Source: a virus. Taken from it: a stretch of 41,726 nt of DNA. Each line of letters opens with the position of its first letter. The stretch's first letter is position 1. Shown one piece after another: positions 39,426 to 41,726 of the stretch. The stretch is from positions 1 through 41,726 of the IMG/VR virus record IMGVR_UViG_3300029267_001422. One strand, given 5' to 3'. The translations under genes and the position numbers were made by a program. The notes under the pieces were generated by a model that was not told the origin of the DNA, made no database searches, and saw only the letters and a program-made list of their open reading frames with translations.

Positions 39426-41297
39426 ATGAAGGTCACCCGCCTCCACCTCGCCCGCTTCCTCGGCTACGAGGACCTCGAGATCCACCTGGCCGAGCGCATC
39501 AGCATCTTCGTCGGCCCGAACGGCGCCGGGAAGTCGAGCATCCTCGACGGCATCCGCGTGGCGCTCACCGGCACCGTCGCCGGCGTCGCCCGCAAGGACG
39601 CCGCGCAGCTCCAGTACCTCGGCAAGGGCAAGCCCTGGGCCGTCGAGCTCGACCTCGGCGAGCGCACCATCCGCAGGACCGCGACGACGCTCTCCGTTAT
39701 GGAGGACGACCGCGCCGTGAAGCTGAACCAGACAGACCTCGACAGCTGGGTCCGCGACCGCGCCGCACTGGCCGCGCTGCTGGATGTCGGCCACGCGCTC
39801 CGCATGACGCCGGCCGAGCGGCAGGACCTCGTCTTCCGCCTCGCGGGGATCTCCGTGACTGCCGAGGACCTCGAGGCCCGGGGGCTCCGCAACCCCGCCA
39901 TCCGCGACCACGCGCTCCGCGGCAACTGGAAGAGGGCCGAGAGCGAAGCGGCCGAGCGCAAGCGGGCCGCCGGCCGCGAGCTCTCCGACCTCATGATCGT
40001 CCCGCCTCAGGATCGGGAGGTCGCGCTCACGAAGCCGACTCCTCTCTCCGCGATCGACGACGAGACGCTCCGCAAGATGCGCGGCCGCGTCGCCGACCTC
40101 GAGAACAAGGAGCGCGAGATCGAGCGCGAGATCGGGCGGCTCGAGGGTCGAACCGCCGCGTCCACCGACGGCCTCGAGGAGCGGCTCGCCGAGGTCCGGG
40201 CGCAGATCGCGAGCCTCGAGGAGCGCGACCCGGCGCGGGAGCACGCCGCGGTCGTCGCCCGGATCGGCACGGGCCGCAAGGTGCTCACCGAGGCCCGGGA
40301 GGCGACCGCCAAGCTCGAGCAGCAGCAGCGCGAGATCGAGGACGCCTCCCGGGCCGCCGGCGAGGAGATCAAGCGCCTGCGGGGCGCCGGGACGAAGCAC
40401 GTCTGCTCGATCTGCGGGCTCGAGCACGAGGGCAAGGTCCAGACCGCGGCGATCGAGACGCTCCGGGAGGACATCACCGGGCTCGAGACGACCGCGGCCG
40501 AGCTCGCCGCGAAGATCCAGGAGGACCGAACTGCCGAGGCCGGGATCGTCGGCAAGCTCGAGAGCCTCAAGTCCGAGCGCGACCGGCTCGCGGCCGAGGA
40601 CGCCCGCGCTGTCGCGCTCCGCAAGGAGGCCGGCGAGATCGAGGCGCGCATGTCCGTCCCGCCCGTCGGCAAGGGCGAGATCACCGACCTCGAGGACACG
40701 CTCGCTGCAGTCCGCGAGAAGCTCGAGCGCGGCCGGGCGATCGTCCGGGAGGTCGACCAGTACCGCCAGGACGTGACCGCGTGGGAGAACGCCGTCCGGC
40801 GCCGCGAGAAGCTCGCCCGCGAGGTCGAGGACTTCCGGGTCATGGAGACCCGATGCCGCCCGGAGGGGGTCCGCGCGGAGCTGCTGGCGCCCGTCCTCGG
40901 GCCGATCCGCGAGCGGCTCGCGTCGTGGGCACCGCTCCTCGACGGCCTCGATGTGACGCTGACCGACGACTTCGAGGTCGAGGTCACGCGGCAGGGCCAC
41001 CCGATGCGGCTCTCCGGCTCGGAGGGATGGCGTGTGTCGATGGTGCTGGCGGACGCCCTCGCGCAGCTGTCGGCGCTGCGGTGGCTCTGCCTCGACGAGA
41101 TGAGTCTCCTGGACCCGGGCAACCGCAGGGCGGTCACGCGGCTGCTGGCGCGGCTCGAGGAGGACTACGACCAGGTGCTCATCTGCTCGGTGCTCGGTGA
41201 GGTGGAGCCGCGGCAGGCGCCGCCGGCGTCTGGGGTCCGCGTGTACCGCGTCGGGGACGGCCGGGCGGTCGCGATGGCGGATGCGGAGGCGGCATGA
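39426..41297 (+). CDS. SbcC/Rad50-like ATPase
   Basis: A 623-residue protein one base after recT. N-terminal ABC-type half with Walker A GPNGAGKSS (30-38, Lys36), Gln-loop region near 110-140, two long coiled-coil arms (about 205-320 and 340-470) flanking a Cys hook CSICG (Cys327, Cys330), signature LSGSEGW near 528-535, and Walker B RWLCLDEM (Asp557, Glu558). This is the SbcC/Rad50 plan, but shorter than the roughly 1,000-residue cellular SbcC. No Mre11/SbcD nuclease gene is present; the adjacent YqaJ nuclease may fill that place. Acts on DNA ends in recombination. Confidence 0.87.
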   Translation: MKVTRLHLARFLGYEDLEIHLAERISIFVGPNGAGKSSILDGIRVALTGTVAGVARKDAAQLQYLGKGKPWAVELDLGERTIRRTATTLSVMEDDRAVKLNQTDLDSWVRDRAALAALLDVGHALRMTPAERQDLVFRLAGISVTAEDLEARGLRNPAIRDHALRGNWKRAESEAAERKRAAGRELSDLMIVPPQDREVALTKPTPLSAIDDETLRKMRGRVADLENKEREIEREIGRLEGRTAASTDGLEERLAEVRAQIASLEERDPAREHAAVVARIGTGRKVLTEAREATAKLEQQQREIEDASRAAGEEIKRLRGAGTKHVCSICGLEHEGKVQTAAIETLREDITGLETTAAELAAKIQEDRTAEAGIVGKLESLKSERDRLAAEDARAVALRKEAGEIEARMSVPPVGKGEITDLEDTLAAVREKLERGRAIVREVDQYRQDVTAWENAVRRREKLAREVEDFRVMETRCRPEGVRAELLAPVLGPIRERLASWAPLLDGLDVTLTDDFEVEVTRQGHPMRLSGSEGWRVSMVLADALAQLSALRWLCLDEMSLLDPGNRRAVTRLLARLEEDYDQVLICSVLGEVEPRQAPPASGVRVYRVGDGRAVAMADAEAA

Positions 41298-41304
41298 ACA
41301 CGAC

Positions 41305-41332
41305 GGGCCCGGGGCCATCCCCCTCCGGGCCC
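41305..41332 (+). terminator. Stem-loop after the SbcC-like gene
   Basis: GGGCCCGG (41305-41312) pairs with CCGGGCCC (41325-41332), loop of 12. Position just after the last recombination gene suggests a terminator, but no U-tract follows. Confidence 0.5.
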
Positions 41333-41339
41333 ATCCCCC

Positions 41340-41363
41340 GAGGGGCGGCTCCGGTCGCCCCTC
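41340..41363 (+). terminator. Second stem-loop after the SbcC-like gene
   Basis: GAGGGGCG (41340-41347) pairs with CGCCCCTC (41356-41363); inner pairs can shorten the loop to TCCG. Tandem with the hairpin at 41305-41332. No U-tract. Confidence 0.5.
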
Positions 41364-41376
41364 ACCGAAACCGAGT

Positions 41377-41411
41377 CATCGTGGCTCTTCCGAAAGGTGG
41401 CACCCACGATG
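41377..41411. other. Stem-loop, 8-bp perfect stem
   Basis: CATCGTGG (41377-41384) pairs with CCACGATG (41404-41411) around a 19-base loop. Confidence 0.5.
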
Positions 41412-41417
41412 CTTCAC

Positions 41418-41433
41418 GCCCGGGAAACCGGGC
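41418..41433. other. GNRA-tetraloop hairpin
   Basis: GCCCGG (41418-41423), loop GAAA, CCGGGC (41428-41433). A 6-bp stem capped by GAAA is a typical stable RNA element and hints that this region acts as RNA. Confidence 0.6.
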
Positions 41434-41436
41434 ACT

Positions 41437-41500
41437 GCAGCCGATGGGGACAAACAAGCCATAATGAGGTTGAAACAGGTCCTCGAACCCCATCGGCTGC
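41437..41500. ncRNA. 13-bp perfect stem with 38-base loop, candidate structured RNA
   Basis: GCAGCCGATGGGG (41437-41449) pairs without mismatch with CCCCATCGGCTGC (41488-41500). The loop is A-rich (ACAAACAAGCCATAATGAGG onward) and contains a 4-bp GAGG/CCTC sub-stem. TGCTTCACGCC (41410-41420) and TGCTTCACACC (41498-41508) sit as direct repeats around it. I tested a tRNA reading: the 7-bp outer stem could pass as an acceptor, but no T-arm or anticodon arm can be drawn. An RNA element or a protein-binding cruciform is possible. Confidence 0.5.
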
Positions 41501-41516
41501 TTCACACCAAGAACCC

Positions 41517-41537
41517 GAGCGGGCGCGTGCCCCGCTC
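41517..41537. other. Stem-loop, 7-bp perfect stem
   Basis: GAGCGGG (41517-41523) pairs with CCCGCTC (41531-41537), loop CGCGTGC. Confidence 0.5.
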
Positions 41538-41569
41538 CGCCGTCCCGGTCGCGCGAGGCTACGGGCCAC

Positions 41570-41599
41570 GGCGGCGCGGTCCATTCCCGCCGCGCCGCC
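41570..41599. other. Stem-loop spanning the terminal-repeat boundary
   Basis: GGCGGCGCGG (41570-41579) pairs with CCGCGCCGCC (41590-41599), loop of 10. The terminal repeat begins at 41583, within the loop, so this hairpin is complete only at the right end or in the circular form. Confidence 0.6.
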
Positions 41600-41726
41600 A
41601 CTGGAACGCGAGGGCTTGGAGCCCCCGCAACGGCGGCCCGGTGCGCCCAGATCGTCCGCCGGGCCGCTCAGACTGCCACGCCCGCCGGACGGTCCGGTGA
41701 GGCCGCCGATACCGCAGGTCCCGGGG
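41583..41726. repeat. Terminal direct repeat, right copy
   Basis: Exact copy of bases 1-144. See the left copy; it joins the noncoding region to the start of the left operon. Confidence 0.97.

Larger units (their letters stand above)
41298..41582. other. Noncoding, stem-loop-rich region
   Basis: No convincing gene lies here; with bases 1-177 across the circle it forms about 460 bp. It holds at least six perfect stems (listed separately) plus an A/T-richer island at 41450-41475. A 56-codon frame from 41294 to 41464 runs through four of the stems and has no homology-like features. Possible roles: structured RNA, packaging site, origin, or terminators for the recombination operon. Confidence 0.7.

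Noticed and set aside
39015-41318. 767-codon minus-strand frame.
   Set aside because: Opposite to RecT and the SbcC-like ATPase, both with strong family motifs.
41294-41464. 56-codon frame overlapping the SbcC-like stop by ATGA.
   Set aside because: It crosses four perfect hairpins, is rich in Gly/Pro/Arg and has no recognisable features; treated as noncoding, with some doubt because of the ATGA overlap.
41437-41500. tRNA-like element with a 7-bp outer stem.
   Set aside because: The stem continues perfectly to 13 bp and no T-, D- or anticodon arm can be drawn.

Overview
The window is a near-complete, probably complete, genome of a tailed dsDNA bacteriophage. The first 144 bases are repeated exactly as the last 144 bases, so the molecule closes into a circle of about 41,582 bp (or has a short direct terminal repeat). 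The sequence is very GC-rich with strong G/C at third codon positions. Every gene I can support is on the + strand, most overlap the next by ATGA or GTGA, and GTG starts are common. A 12-base Shine-Dalgarno match to the canonical 16S rRNA tail shows a bacterial host. One leaderless-looking promoter with a TANNNT-type -10 would suit a high-GC host such as an actinobacterium, but the host cannot be fixed from this sequence.

Layout: (1) 178-5881 is an early block of small proteins, many with Cys pairs, ending in a winged-helix protein and an unusual replicative helicase (DnaB N-terminal domain + RepA-like ATPase + winged helix + zinc ribbon). That gene carries a 22-bp perfect palindrome and an iteron-like GGGGTGCCC cluster. 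(2) 6150-7252 holds a RuvC-like resolvase and three small genes. (3) 7310-32805 is the virion block: terminase small and large subunits, Mu gp29-like portal, Mu F-like minor head protein, Mu I-like protease/scaffold, decoration protein, Mu T-like major capsid protein, connector and gpG-like proteins, tail proteins, a very short putative tape measure, and a large fibre-like protein. Inserted among the head genes are two glycosyltransferase/methyltransferase fusions in mirror-image domain order, and proteins bearing Thr-Pro repeats. (4) 32871-33737 is a lysis-type cassette (XhlA-like coiled coil + TM, holin-like protein, lipoprotein) with no endolysin I can recognise, closed by tandem terminators at 33749-33818. 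(5) 33899-41297 starts with an inverted-repeat operator candidate and a ribbon-helix-helix protein, then two ParB-like proteins, small genes, and a recombination operon: YqaJ-type exonuclease, RecT, and an SbcC/Rad50-like ATPase. (6) 41298-41582 joined to 1-177 is about 460 bp of noncoding DNA dense in perfect stem-loops.

How it fits together: the head is of Mu type but there is no Mu transposase, no integrase and no recognisable lysogeny repressor. Replication appears to rest on the phage helicase plus host polymerase, with YqaJ/RecT/SbcC-type recombination and a RuvC-like resolvase producing packaging substrate. The most interesting feature is the virion module: four proteins of different type (16529-18142, 18226-18615, 19897-20421, 22080-23387) carry Thr-Pro repeats, three as short C-terminal tails and one as a roughly 200-residue stalk, close to two large glycosyltransferase/methyltransferase fusions. 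A phage-encoded virion O-glycosylation system is a reasonable, untested hypothesis.
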